A model generated the notes under the pieces. That model did no database searches, had not been told where the DNA came from, and worked only from the letters and a program-made list of their open reading frames with translations. Positions 54,855-63,551 of a DNA stretch of 64,000 nucleotides are shown piece after piece. Source of the DNA: Okibacterium sp. HSC-33S16 (lineage in GTDB: Bacteria; Actinomycetota; Actinomycetes; Actinomycetales; Microbacteriaceae); the NCBI RefSeq assembly GCF_024171565.1, contig NZ_JALJZZ010000004.1, forward strand, positions 234,526-298,525, in the 5' to 3' direction. The position numbers were made by a program, and so were the translations under genes. Positions within the stretch are counted from its first letter, which is position 1; the number at the start of each line of letters is the position of its first letter.

Positions 54855-54915
54855 CTCTGGCGCCCGTTGCGCGATCGTTCTAGTCTGAGCCGACGGCGCG
54901 GGCGAGGAGGTCGGT

Positions 54916-55263
54916 GTGTCGGTATCGGACGAGGCGCTCAGTATGCTGCACCAGATCGCGGCCGAGTTGGAGCAGGACGGTCCCGTCGAGGTGGGCACCA
55001 TGTTCCGCAGTCCGGGCATTCGAACGGGCACCAGGATCATCGCCTTCCTGGGCGCAGACGGCCGTCTGATTGCGAAGCTGCCCCGCGAGCGCGCCGTGAA
55101 AATAGTCGACGCTGGGCAGGCGGACTTTGTCACCATGGGCGGCCGCACGATGCGTGAGTGGATCGACATTCCGTCTGCCGCGGATCCCGGTTCCACCCTC
55201 GCGGTGTGGTTGCCGCTCGCGCGCGAAGCCCTCGCCTACGCCCGTCAGTCCGTCGAGTCCTGA
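54916..55263 (+). CDS. TfoX-like small protein, 115 aa
   Basis: A 115-residue protein with VEVGTMFRSPGIRTGTRIIAFLGADGRLIAKLP followed by VTMGGRTMREWIDIP and ALAYARQ, resembling the TfoX/Sxy N-terminal domain fold. The GTG start at 54916 follows GGAGG with a 5-base gap. TfoX links to competence in Proteobacteria, but actinobacterial members are uncharacterised; function unknown. Confidence 0.7.
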   Translation: MSVSDEALSMLHQIAAELEQDGPVEVGTMFRSPGIRTGTRIIAFLGADGRLIAKLPRERAVKIVDAGQADFVTMGGRTMREWIDIPSAADPGSTLAVWLPLAREALAYARQSVES

Positions 55264-55325
55264 CGGCGCCAGGTCGAGCGCGCAACCCCCTGCGCCGATC
55301 GGAGTGCCGTCCGTACACTCGACGG

Positions 55326-55583
55326 ATGCTCCTTCTCTTCGGAACAACGCTTCGCAACCGGCTGCTCGTCGTCGTGAACTTTGTCTGCCAGTTTTGCGGT
55401 AGGCAGGTGAATCAGGACGTGGTCGAGACGGCGACGAAGTTCTCCCTGTTCTTCATTCCGCTGTTCACTATCGGGCGTCGCTACGCCGTCACCTGTTCGA
55501 ACTGCGGCGGCACAACGCCTCTGACCAAAGAGCAAGCCACCCACGGCCTTGAGTGGGCGGCCCGCAATCGGCAGGTCAGTTAG
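55326..55583 (+). CDS. Zinc-ribbon domain protein, 85 aa
   Basis: An 85-residue protein with CQFCG near residue 21 and CSNCGG near 59, two CxxC knuckles for one zinc, separated by a hydrophobic stretch FSLFFIPLFTIGRRYAV. This matches the zinc-ribbon proteins common in Actinobacteria. ATG 55326 has TACACT with a 6-base gap, a leaderless candidate. It converges with the ABC gene with a 4-base overlap at the stops. Confidence 0.8.
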   Translation: MLLLFGTTLRNRLLVVVNFVCQFCGRQVNQDVVETATKFSLFFIPLFTIGRRYAVTCSNCGGTTPLTKEQATHGLEWAARNRQVS

Positions 55584-57520
55584 ACCAGGAGCTGGTGCTT
55601 CGCGAGTTCGCGATAGAGGGGAACGGATGCCACGAGCTCAGAATGCGTGCCGGTTCCCACCACGCGCCCCTGGTCGAGCACCACAATGGAGTCACTGTCC
55701 ACCACTGTGGAGAGGCGGTGCGCAATCACGATGAGCGTGCGATCCTCGGCCACCGCGTCAATGGCGAGTCGCATCTTCTGCTCGTTCACGCCGTCGAGCG
55801 ACGACGTGGACTCATCGAGCAACAGGATGGGGGGAGCGGACAGCAGGGCGCGAGCGATCGCGAGGCGCTGACGCTCACCACCGGAGAGCATGATGCCCTC
55901 CTCGCCAACCGGAGCCTCGAGCCCAAGCGGGTTGCGGTCGAGCACGTCGGTGAGGTTAACGGCGTGGAGCACCCGGATGCAGTCCTCATCGGTCGCCTCG
56001 GGTGCGGAGAGGAGCAGGTTGTCGCGAATCGAGCCGGCCAGCACCGGGGCGTCCTGCTCGACGTAGCCGATCTGCGAGCGGAGCTCGGTGCGCGGCATCG
56101 TGCGGATGTCGACACCGCCGAAGCGGATGGACCCGGCCTCGGGGTCGTAGAACCGCTCGATGAGTCCCAGGATGGTGGATTTGCCGGCGCCCGAGGGCCC
56201 GACGAGGGCGGTGCGCTGGCCGCGCGCCGCTGTGAAGCTCACTCCGCGGAGCACCGGGTCACCGGCGCGGCGCTTGTCGACCGCCGTGAGGGTTTCCAGG
56301 GTGGCCGCCTCGTGATCGAGAGCGGTCTCGTCGACGCGAGTGACAGCATCCGCTTCGCCTGACGCGTCCGAGGTGTCGTCGAGCTTCACCGCGGCGGCCG
56401 GGTAGGCGAACACCACCGAATCGAACTCGATCGCCGGGGCGTTCGCCGAACGGACGCCGGGGGAGGCGATCGACGCGGCGATGGAGGCATCCGCTTCATC
56501 TTCACGGGGCAGGTGAATGATCTCCTGGATGCGACCGAGGGCTCCGAGCGCCTGGTTGGTGGCGGAGATGGCGCCGAAGGCCTGGCCCAGCGGCATGATC
56601 ATCATGAAGAGGAAAAGGATGAACGCGACGAGGTTCGCAATGGTGATGGCGCCGCTGGCCACGCGGAATCCGCCGACGCCGAGGACCACGAGGAACGACA
56701 CCTGCATGGCGATGCCAGCGACGGGAACAACGAGGGCCGAGATCTTCGCGACCTGGATTCCCATGCTCCACGCTCCGGTGGCATCCGCGTCGACCGTCGC
56801 GATTTCGCGTTCGGTGGCGTTGGACGCGCGCACGGTGCGGACGGAGCTGATGGCACGTTCGACCGAGGCCGCGAGGTCGCCGACCTTGGCCTGCGCGCGC
56901 TGGCTGGCCACCCGAATCTTTCCCGACAGCGCGACCACCGTAACGATTGAGACGGCGATCACCAGGGCGGTGAGCCCGAGCAGCACCGGATCGATGATGA
57001 GCATGGCGATGAGCGCGCCGATAAACGTGATGGTGCCGCCGACCGCTTCGACGAGGCCCTGGGTCAGCACGGCGCGCAGCAGTGTGGTGTCGCTGCCGAC
57101 GCGCGACACGAGGTCGCCGGTGCGGCGGGTGTCGAACTCGGAGATCGGCAGGTGCAGCAGGCGAGCGACGAGTTTGCGGCGGCTCGAGAGCACGACCCCT
57201 TCACCGGTGCGCTGCAGCAGGTAGTGCTGGTAGCCCGAGATCACGCCGGAGACGACGACGAGCGCGATGAGTGCCCAGACCAGGCCGCCGAGCGCCTTGC
57301 CCTGCTCGACGATTCCGATGACGCGGCTGACGAGCAGCGGTTGCGCGAGGGACGCGGCTGAACCGAGGATGCTTAACCCAATGATGAACCAGAGGACGCG
57401 CTTGTGCTCGAACAGGTAGGGGATCAGTTCAGTGAACCGGGCGCGCGGCCCGTCATCGGTTTTCGACGACCGTGCAAACGGCGAGCGTCGGGCGGGTTTG
57501 GTGGTGCTGGGGGCTGACAT
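55580..57520 (-). CDS. ABC exporter (fused permease-ATPase)
   Basis: A 646-residue half-exporter: six-helix membrane domain (about 35-310), then nucleotide-binding domain with Walker A ALVGPSGAGKSTILGL, Q-loop YVEQDAPVLAGSI, signature LSGGERQRLAIARALL, Walker B PILLLDESTS and H-loop VIAHRLSTV. An unusual charged insert of about 50 residues (KLDDTSDASGEADAVTRVDE ...) splits the start of the ATPase domain. CGGAG lies 8 bases before ATG 57520. It follows the small HTH gene by 37 bases, probably a drug or lipid exporter under its control. Confidence 0.9.
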   Translation of the reverse strand: MSAPSTTKPARRSPFARSSKTDDGPRARFTELIPYLFEHKRVLWFIIGLSILGSAASLAQPLLVSRVIGIVEQGKALGGLVWALIALVVVSGVISGYQHYLLQRTGEGVVLSSRRKLVARLLHLPISEFDTRRTGDLVSRVGSDTTLLRAVLTQGLVEAVGGTITFIGALIAMLIIDPVLLGLTALVIAVSIVTVVALSGKIRVASQRAQAKVGDLAASVERAISSVRTVRASNATEREIATVDADATGAWSMGIQVAKISALVVPVAGIAMQVSFLVVLGVGGFRVASGAITIANLVAFILFLFMMIMPLGQAFGAISATNQALGALGRIQEIIHLPREDEADASIAASIASPGVRSANAPAIEFDSVVFAYPAAAVKLDDTSDASGEADAVTRVDETALDHEAATLETLTAVDKRRAGDPVLRGVSFTAARGQRTALVGPSGAGKSTILGLIERFYDPEAGSIRFGGVDIRTMPRTELRSQIGYVEQDAPVLAGSIRDNLLLSAPEATDEDCIRVLHAVNLTDVLDRNPLGLEAPVGEEGIMLSGGERQRLAIARALLSAPPILLLDESTSSLDGVNEQKMRLAIDAVAEDRTLIVIAHRLSTVVDSDSIVVLDQGRVVGTGTHSELVASVPLYRELAKHQLLV

Positions 57521-57557
57521 GCGAGTGTCTCCGGAATGCGAGGGGAATGACGAGGAG

Positions 57558-57773
57558 TCAGCTTCGACCATACTTCTTGTGAACTGCTTGTTTGCTCACT
57601 CCGAGCGCGATCGCGATCAACTGCCAGGATGCATTGGAGTTTCGCGCCCGCCGAACGGCCAGCACCTCCAGCGCATCCACCTCCTTACGCAGCTTGGCAA
57701 TCGCTCGAAGTGCGGTGAAGGGGTCGTCTGATCCGGCTTCTCCGCTCAGTGTTGCGAGGGGTCCTGTGCTCAT
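57558..57773 (-). CDS. Small HTH protein, 71 aa, likely local repressor
   Basis: A 71-residue protein: an acidic N-terminus, helix FTALRAIAKLRKEVDALEVLAVRRAR and a C-terminal helix-turn-helix NASWQLIAIALGVSKQAVHKKYGRS that reaches almost to the end. First gene of a two-gene operon with the ABC exporter. Two palindromes sit directly upstream of its ATG, suggesting autoregulation. I do not know a named family beyond small HTH proteins. Confidence 0.8.
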   Translation of the reverse strand: MSTGPLATLSGEAGSDDPFTALRAIAKLRKEVDALEVLAVRRARNSNASWQLIAIALGVSKQAVHKKYGRS

Positions 57774-57776
57774 GGC

Positions 57777-57821
57777 GTCAACTGTAGTTGACGGAGTGGC
57801 AGAAAGTCAACTCTTGTTGAC
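57777..57821. promoter_or_regulatory. Twin 16-bp palindromes, candidate operators
   Basis: GTCAACTGTAGTTGAC (57777-57792) and GTCAACTCTTGTTGAC (57806-57821), each a GTCAAC-N4-GTTGAC inverted repeat, centres 29 bases apart. The first begins 4 bases before the start codon of the HTH gene. The geometry fits a dimeric repressor binding the same face of the helix about three turns apart. Confidence 0.8.
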
Positions 57822-57916
57822 GACGGTGCATCGCATTGAATCGACAGCGCCCGCAACCCACCCTGCGCCTCATGAGGCCCCCGATATGCTGAGGAACCTT
57901 TCCAGGAGGAGTGCAC

Positions 57917-58588
57917 ATGGGTTCGGTGATCGGTGAGATCCTCACAGCCGCGATCGGCATTGCGCTGAGCCCGCTCCCGCTCATCGCGGCGATCACGCTC
58001 ATGCTCAGCCCCCGATCCGGTGCCGCTGGCCTCGGGTTCCTCGGCGGCTGGCTGCTGGGTGTGATCGTTCCGGTCGTCGCGGTCACGGTGGTCGCCACTC
58101 TCCTTCCCGAAAGCGCAGCGGATGCCTCGCGGCCGATCGCAGGAATTCTTCGCCTCATTCTGGGTGCGTTGCTCATCGTTCTCGCGGTCAGGCAGTGGCG
58201 ACTGCGCCCGCTGCCGGGCAGACCCGGTGTCCTGCCGCAATGGATGACCGCGACCGAGACGATGACCGTTGGGCAGGGCATTGCGCTCGGCTGTGGTCTC
58301 GGTGCCCTCGCGCCCAAAAACCTCGCCCTCGGCATCGCGGCGGGTCTCACGGTTGGTGGAGCCGACCTCGGGCTGCGCGGCACCGTCGTTGTGCTGCTCA
58401 TCTTCGTGGTGATCGCCTTCTCGACCGTGCTGGTCGCCGTCGTGGGATATCAGATCGCAACCGAGGCGTGGCAGAAGCCGCTCGCCGACCTGCGCACCTG
58501 GCTCGTGCGCAACGGTCCCACCGTGCTCGCGGTGGCCATGCTCCTGCTCGGTGCTGAGCTGGTCGGCGACGGCATCAGTTCGTTCTAA
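57917..58588 (+). CDS. GAP-family membrane protein (Sap/lysine-exporter-like fold)
   Basis: A 223-residue protein with about six hydrophobic helices: AIGIALSPLPLIAAITLMLSPR at the start, FLGGWLLGVIVPVVAVTVVATLL, GILRLILGALLIVLAV and ALAPKNLALGIAAGL. It matches the GAP (Sap, sulfolipid-1-addressing-type) family, implicated in mycobacteria in glycolipid export. AGGAGGA lies 6 bases before ATG 57917; TATGCT lies about 30 bases upstream. Divergent from the HTH-ABC operon. Confidence 0.85.
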   Translation: MGSVIGEILTAAIGIALSPLPLIAAITLMLSPRSGAAGLGFLGGWLLGVIVPVVAVTVVATLLPESAADASRPIAGILRLILGALLIVLAVRQWRLRPLPGRPGVLPQWMTATETMTVGQGIALGCGLGALAPKNLALGIAAGLTVGGADLGLRGTVVVLLIFVVIAFSTVLVAVVGYQIATEAWQKPLADLRTWLVRNGPTVLAVAMLLLGAELVGDGISSF

Positions 58589-58736
58589 CCTCCACCGCTG
58601 TGTGGCGCTTACTCCACGTCACGCGCTTCTTCGCAAGCCCTTGGCCCGCTGGCGATCGCGTCGTAGTGTCCGAGTGTCGCTACCCATCACGGCACTGCCT
58701 CTGTGCGGTTCTACGGGGAAAGGAGCACACCGTCAC

Positions 58737-59579
58737 GTGTCCAGTCGAGTCGTGACTCTTCGCTCGAAACGGAGAATCAGCATTTCCGCCGCGGGTGATC
58801 CGCTGGCCCGTCGCGTCATTCTCCTCCTGCATCCCACCCCGGGGGCCGGGCCGTTTGATCCGGCCCCGGACATCACAAGCCGGTGGGGCGTGCACCTCCT
58901 GACCGCTGATCGCCCCGGGTACGGCGCCACCCCGCAGCTCAGCGATGGCGAATCGCACACCGTCCAGCATCGCGCCGACGACCTCGCCGACTTTCTGCGA
59001 CAGTCAAAAGAAATCGCTCGCACGAGTGGAGGAATGGCCTTCGACTCCGTCGGCCTCGTCGGCTGGGGAACCGGGGGCACTCTCGCGTTATCGCTCGCGG
59101 CGAGGCATCCGCAGCTGGTGGATCGGGTTGCGGTGGTGAACACGACGTCGCCGACAGGGTTCACACTCCTTCCCGGGCCCGAGGTGTCTGTGCCCTATAC
59201 GCGGTCGTCGCTCTTCATCGACGACAACGAGCCTGCGCTTGCCGCGCGAGCAGGCCTCGGGCACCGGATCGATCGGATGCTCGGCGAGGCGAGCCTTCAG
59301 GGCAGCGCCGGCGTCGACGGTGACCGAAGGATGCTCGCCGACCCGTCGTGGGCCGAACAGCTCGACCGGATCACGGCAGATGTGCGGCTGATCTACGGCG
59401 ACGATGACCGCACGTCCTCCATCGCTGATGGTCACTGGTATCGCCGTCGTATTCGCCGATCGCGCACCGTTCGGGTTCCCGGCGAAGGTGCGCTCACCAT
59501 CGCCGCACGCTGGGCGCGCATCCTCGGCCACGTCGCACCGGACCACGGAGGGCTCGGCGGTCCCGCCAGCCCCGGGTGA
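58737..59579 (+). CDS. Alpha/beta hydrolase-fold protein lacking the nucleophile
   Basis: A 280-residue hydrolase-fold protein: VILLLHPTPGAGPFDP, LLTADRPGYGAT, VGLVGWGTGGTLALSLAARHP, RLIYGDDD. At the nucleophile elbow the usual G-x-S-x-G is G-W-G-T-G, so the catalytic Ser is absent; the Asp region DDD and a His near the end are present or uncertain. It is probably non-hydrolytic or a pseudo-enzyme. GTG 58737 with AAGGAG 11 bases upstream; GTG 58752 is an alternative. Confidence 0.72.
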   Translation: MSSRVVTLRSKRRISISAAGDPLARRVILLLHPTPGAGPFDPAPDITSRWGVHLLTADRPGYGATPQLSDGESHTVQHRADDLADFLRQSKEIARTSGGMAFDSVGLVGWGTGGTLALSLAARHPQLVDRVAVVNTTSPTGFTLLPGPEVSVPYTRSSLFIDDNEPALAARAGLGHRIDRMLGEASLQGSAGVDGDRRMLADPSWAEQLDRITADVRLIYGDDDRTSSIADGHWYRRRIRRSRTVRVPGEGALTIAARWARILGHVAPDHGGLGGPASPG

Positions 59580-59594
59580 AGCGGCAGGAGAACG

Positions 59595-60773
59595 TCAGTC
59601 GCCCTTGACGTTGAGGATCTGATGGAGCGTGTGCCGCACCTCGACCAGATCGGCGGCGTCGGCCATCACCCGGTCGATGGGCTTGTATGCCTGCGGGATT
59701 TCATCAATGAATGCCGGTGTGTCCCGGTACTCGATGCCGACCATCGCTTCCCGCAACTGCTCGATCGTGAACGTCCGTCGCGCCCGCGACCGTGAGTACT
59801 CACGGCCGGCGCCGTGCGGCGATGAGTTCAACGCGTCGGCGTTTCCTCGACCGACGACGACGTACGACGCCGTGCCCATCGACCCCGGAATCAGGCCGGG
59901 CACACCGGCGCCAGCCGCAATCGCGCCCTTGCGGGAGAGCCACACGTCCTTCCCGAAGTGATGCTCCCGCTCGGTGTAATTGTGGTGGCAGTTGATCCTC
60001 TCCTCGGCGACCACCGCTTCACCGGTGAGCGACTCCACTTCGGTAATGACCCGCGCCATCATTTCCTCACGGTTGAGCAGCGCAAACTCCTGCGCCCACC
60101 GCAGCTCGGCGATATAGCGATCGAACTCGGCAGTTCCCTCGACCAGATAGGCGAGGTCGCGGTCGGGCAGCGTGATTCGCTGCTGGGACGCGTACCGCTG
60201 CGCCACGGTGATGTGGTGCGACGCGATCTTGTTGCCGACCCCTCGCGACCCGGAGTGGAGGAAAAGCCACACCCGGTCCTCCTCGTCGACGCTGATCTCG
60301 ATGAAGTGGTTGCCCGACCCCAGCGTGCCGAGCTGCAACCGCCAGTTGCCGGAGTAGATTCCTGGGTCGAAGCCGTGCGAGCGCGCCGACTCCTCGAGCT
60401 GCCCAATCCGGTCGCGGGCGCTCGCGCGGATCTTGCGGTTGTACTTCCCGGCCGACAACGGAACGCTCGACTCGATGGCTTCGCGCAGCCGCCTCAAACC
60501 TTTCGGGAAATGTGCACGAAAGCTCTGTTCGGTGAATTGCGTGCGCACGGCGATCATGCCGCAGCCAATGTCCACGCCGACGGCAGCCGGGATGATCGCC
60601 CCGAGTGTCGGAAGGACGCTGCCCACCGTCGCGCCCTTCCCGAGGTGCGCATCCGGCATGAGCGCCAGGTGCGGGTAAATGATCGGCAGTTCCGCAGTCG
60701 TCTTCGCTTGCTGCAGCGTCTGCTCGTCGATGATCGACGCCCAGTTTTTCAGTTTCGTGGTGACCTGTTCCAT
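59595..60773 (-). CDS. rtcB: RtcB-family RNA ligase
   Basis: A 392-residue GTP/Mn-dependent RNA ligase joining 2',3'-cyclic phosphate or 3'-phosphate ends to 5'-OH. Motifs: MPDAHLGKGATVGSVLPT, AVGVDIGCGMIAVRT (metal Cys), LGSGNHFIEI, LFLHSGSRGVGNKIASHH, NCHHNY and HGAGREYSR (guanylylated His). GGAG is 6 bases before ATG 60773. Its length is typical of the short actinobacterial RtcB branch. Confidence 0.92.
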   Translation of the reverse strand: MEQVTTKLKNWASIIDEQTLQQAKTTAELPIIYPHLALMPDAHLGKGATVGSVLPTLGAIIPAAVGVDIGCGMIAVRTQFTEQSFRAHFPKGLRRLREAIESSVPLSAGKYNRKIRASARDRIGQLEESARSHGFDPGIYSGNWRLQLGTLGSGNHFIEISVDEEDRVWLFLHSGSRGVGNKIASHHITVAQRYASQQRITLPDRDLAYLVEGTAEFDRYIAELRWAQEFALLNREEMMARVITEVESLTGEAVVAEERINCHHNYTEREHHFGKDVWLSRKGAIAAGAGVPGLIPGSMGTASYVVVGRGNADALNSSPHGAGREYSRSRARRTFTIEQLREAMVGIEYRDTPAFIDEIPQAYKPIDRVMADAADLVEVRHTLHQILNVKGD

Positions 60774-60902
60774 GGCAGCTCCGATCGACGCTGTGGCACT
60801 TCGTACGATACCGATCGGCGGGGCGCTGAGCGACGGGTTGTGCGCGGGCTCAGGATCCATGCGCGCGTGCCGTAGAAGTATCCGAAGCACGCGCCTGTGG
60901 CG

Positions 60903-61751
60903 TCACCCGACCTTGCGCGCCGTCACCAGCAGGTACTCCCAGTCGAGTGCACCCGACTCGGTGGCGAAGCGCCGCACCAGCTCGACGAGGTCGCGATCGA
61001 GGGCGGCGACGCGGTCGGTGTCATCGCCGAGGTTCTTGTAGACGGCGATCGTCGGACCATAGCGCTCCTTGAAATAATCACGCAGCTCCTCGGGCGCCGC
61101 GAACTTGGACACGGGCAGCAGCGCGCGCGTCGCCGTGAACTCGGTCACCTGGTCGCCGAGCAGCGAGCGCACGTGCTCCTCGTCGCCCCACCGGGGCGGT
61201 GGCGTCGCGCCGGGAGGGGGCGGAGCGGCGTACGGCTTCATGGCCGCGAACATCTGGCCGATGAACCCCTCGGGCGTCCAGTTGATGAGCCCGATGTGCC
61301 CGCCGGGCCGCACCACCCGCAGCAACTCACGCGCGCTCGCCTCGTGGTGCGGTGCGAACATGATCCCCACCGTCGATAGAGCCACGTCGAACTCGCCCTC
61401 GGCAAACGGCAGCGCTTCGGCGTCGGCCTGCCGCCACTCGAGCTGCAGCCCGAGTTCGTCGGCACGCGCCCGCCCCACATCGAGCAGTTCGGGCGTGAGG
61501 TCGCTCGCGACAACATCGGCTCCGGCCTGCGCGGCGGGAATGGCCGCATTTCCCGAACCGGCCGCGATGTCGAGCACGCGCTGCCCAGCGCCCAGGCCCA
61601 GGGCACCGACGAGCGTGGTGCCGAGCGCTGGAATGAGGTCGGCCGCGAGCTCGGGATAGTTTCCGAGCGCCCACATCGCCCGGTGTTTGGCCTTCAGTGC
61701 GGCGTCGGCGTCGGCGTCGGCGTCAGCATCAGTGGTGACAGTGGACATCAT
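60903..61751 (-). CDS. Class I SAM-dependent methyltransferase
   Basis: A 282-residue methyltransferase: VLDIAAGSGNAAIPAAQAGADVVASDLTPELL (SAM motif), WRQADAEALPF, FDVALSTVGIMFAPHH and LLRVVRPGGHIGL, the UbiE/Methyltransf_11 layout. The N-terminus is an Asp-Ala repeat (DADADADADA) encoded by a GCGTCG hexamer repeat. Substrate unknown. Start ATG 61751 or the next Met. Confidence 0.85.
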   Translation of the reverse strand: MMSTVTTDADADADADAALKAKHRAMWALGNYPELAADLIPALGTTLVGALGLGAGQRVLDIAAGSGNAAIPAAQAGADVVASDLTPELLDVGRARADELGLQLEWRQADAEALPFAEGEFDVALSTVGIMFAPHHEASARELLRVVRPGGHIGLINWTPEGFIGQMFAAMKPYAAPPPPGATPPPRWGDEEHVRSLLGDQVTEFTATRALLPVSKFAAPEELRDYFKERYGPTIAVYKNLGDDTDRVAALDRDLVELVRRFATESGALDWEYLLVTARKVG

Positions 61752-61859
61752 GATCCTCTCGTTCGGGTCGGGCCCGCACGGTCCGGCCGCTCGTCCCAGT
61801 GTGCGCCGACCCGGTAGTTGGACGCACGGGGGTAACGGCCAAATTTCGACGCTTAAATG

Positions 61860-61898
61860 ACGGATGCCGTTCCTCGCGAGGCGAGGAACGGCATCCGT
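61860..61898. terminator. Bidirectional hairpin
   Basis: ACGGATGCCGTTCCTCGC and its exact complement around a GAG loop, behind the MHS transporter (minus strand). No T-run. The arms contain GGATGC/GCATCC. Confidence 0.65.
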
Positions 61899-61913
61899 TG
61901 ATGACAGAGAGCG

Positions 61914-63269
61914 TTAGCGATCGATGTCGACGTCTTTCGTCTCTTTACCGATGATCAGGGCGATCAGGGTGATGACGCCCATGGTGGCGAGGTAGATGCC
62001 GACGAGGAACGGGCTTCCGTCGGCCTCGGCCCACAGCCAGACGGCGATGAACGGGGCGACAGCGGCACCGAGGATCGACGACACGTTGTACGAGATGCCG
62101 GAACCGGTGTAGCGCACGTTGGTCGGGAACAGCTCGGGCAGGAGCGCGCCCATCGGCCCGAACGTCATACCCATGAGGCTGAAGCCGATGATGAGGAAGG
62201 CCATCACGCCGACGGTGCCTGCGCCCAGCAGCGGGACCCACAGCAAGCCGAAAACGATGATGCCAGCGGTGACGGCGATGAGTGTCTTGCGGCGACCGAA
62301 CTTATCGGCCCAGGGGCCGGAGAGCAGGGTGAAGATGCCGAAGAACACCACACCGGCGATGAGCATGAGCACGAAGGTGTTGTAGCTGTAACCGAGTCCC
62401 GGCTGCTGGCCCTCTGCAGGCTCGATCGGCGCGCGGCCGTAGCTGAGGGAGAACGTCGTCATCAGGTAGAAGAGGACGTAGGTGGCCAGCATGAAGAAGG
62501 TGCCGAGGATCAGCTCACGCCAGTTGCTCTTGAAGACGAGCTTGAGCGGAAGCTTGACGACCTTGCCGCTCTTCACGGTGTTGGTGAATGCGTCGCTCTC
62601 GACGAGCTTGAGGCGCACCCAGAGGCCGACGATGACCATGACCGCGGAGAACAGGAACGGGATACGCCAGCCCCAGTCGAGGAACGCGTCACTCGGACGC
62701 GACGGGTCATCAGACGGCAGGGCGAACGCGATGATGAGGAACAGGCCGTTCGCGATGATGAACCCGATCGGGGCGCCGAGCTGCGGGAACGTGCCGTACC
62801 AGGCACGCTTGCCCTTCGGGGCGTTCTCGGTGGCGACGAGTGCAGCACCGCTCCACTCTCCGCCGAGCGCGAAGCCCTGTGCGAGGCGCAGGATCACGAG
62901 CAGCAGCGGGGCGAACCAGCCGATGACGAGGTAGGTGGGGAGCAGGCCGATGAGGAAGGTCGCGATTCCCATGGTGAGCAGCGCGGCGACGAGCGTCGTC
63001 TTGCGGCCGACCTTGTCACCGAGGTGACCGAAGAACACGGCGCCGAGCGGGCGGGCGACCATGGCTGCGCCGAAGATGGCGAAGGATGACAGGAGTGCGG
63101 TGGTCTCGTTGCCCGCGGGGAAGAAGAGGTGCGGGAAGACGAGAACGGCGGCGGTGGCGTAGACGTAGAAGTCGTAAAACTCGATGGTCGTGCCGATGAG
63201 CGACGCGAGAACAACGCGTGACTTCGGGTTGGCCGGTGCCTGTGGAACGGTGGTGGCTGAGACTGACAT
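61914..63269 (-). CDS. MHS-family MFS transporter
   Basis: A 451-residue 12-helix transporter of the metabolite:H+ symporter family, related to the one in the aromatic cluster: SLIGTTIEFYDFYVYATAAVLVF, GHLGDKVGRKTTL, LAQGFALGGEWSGAALVATENAPKGKR, FGPMGALLPELFPTNVRYTGSGI. Substrate unknown, typically mono- or dicarboxylates or osmolytes. GAGAAAG precedes ATG 63269. Confidence 0.88.
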   Translation of the reverse strand: MSVSATTVPQAPANPKSRVVLASLIGTTIEFYDFYVYATAAVLVFPHLFFPAGNETTALLSSFAIFGAAMVARPLGAVFFGHLGDKVGRKTTLVAALLTMGIATFLIGLLPTYLVIGWFAPLLLVILRLAQGFALGGEWSGAALVATENAPKGKRAWYGTFPQLGAPIGFIIANGLFLIIAFALPSDDPSRPSDAFLDWGWRIPFLFSAVMVIVGLWVRLKLVESDAFTNTVKSGKVVKLPLKLVFKSNWRELILGTFFMLATYVLFYLMTTFSLSYGRAPIEPAEGQQPGLGYSYNTFVLMLIAGVVFFGIFTLLSGPWADKFGRRKTLIAVTAGIIVFGLLWVPLLGAGTVGVMAFLIIGFSLMGMTFGPMGALLPELFPTNVRYTGSGISYNVSSILGAAVAPFIAVWLWAEADGSPFLVGIYLATMGVITLIALIIGKETKDVDIDR

Positions 63270-63451
63270 GGTGCTTTCTCGTCGGTGAGTGGAAGCTTTG
63301 GAGGCGCGGGCCGGTCGCGTCTGCCACCCCAAAGGCTGAACAATAGTGATGTGTCGCGCTTGTGGCGCGACTTTCACACCTTACGCGCAGTTTTCTCGAG
63401 GGCAAAAATGGGTGGTGCCCGGTTGCGGTGCGTTTCGGGAAGCGAAACGAA

Positions 63452-63490
63452 CCGAAGGGTCGTCCAGAGTGACTCTGAACGACCCTTCGG
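63452..63490. terminator. Hairpin between ribH and the MHS transporter
   Basis: CCGAAGGGTCGTCCAGAGT (63452-63470) pairs with 63472-63490 with one mismatch. Together with a smaller CGTTTCG/CGAAACG hairpin (63431-63449) it separates ribH (minus strand) from the transporter. Confidence 0.7.
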
Positions 63491-63551
63491 GACCGATCGA
63501 TCGTGTGAGCCGCCCTCAGGGACGACTCGATCACTGTGACGGGGGGTGGCC

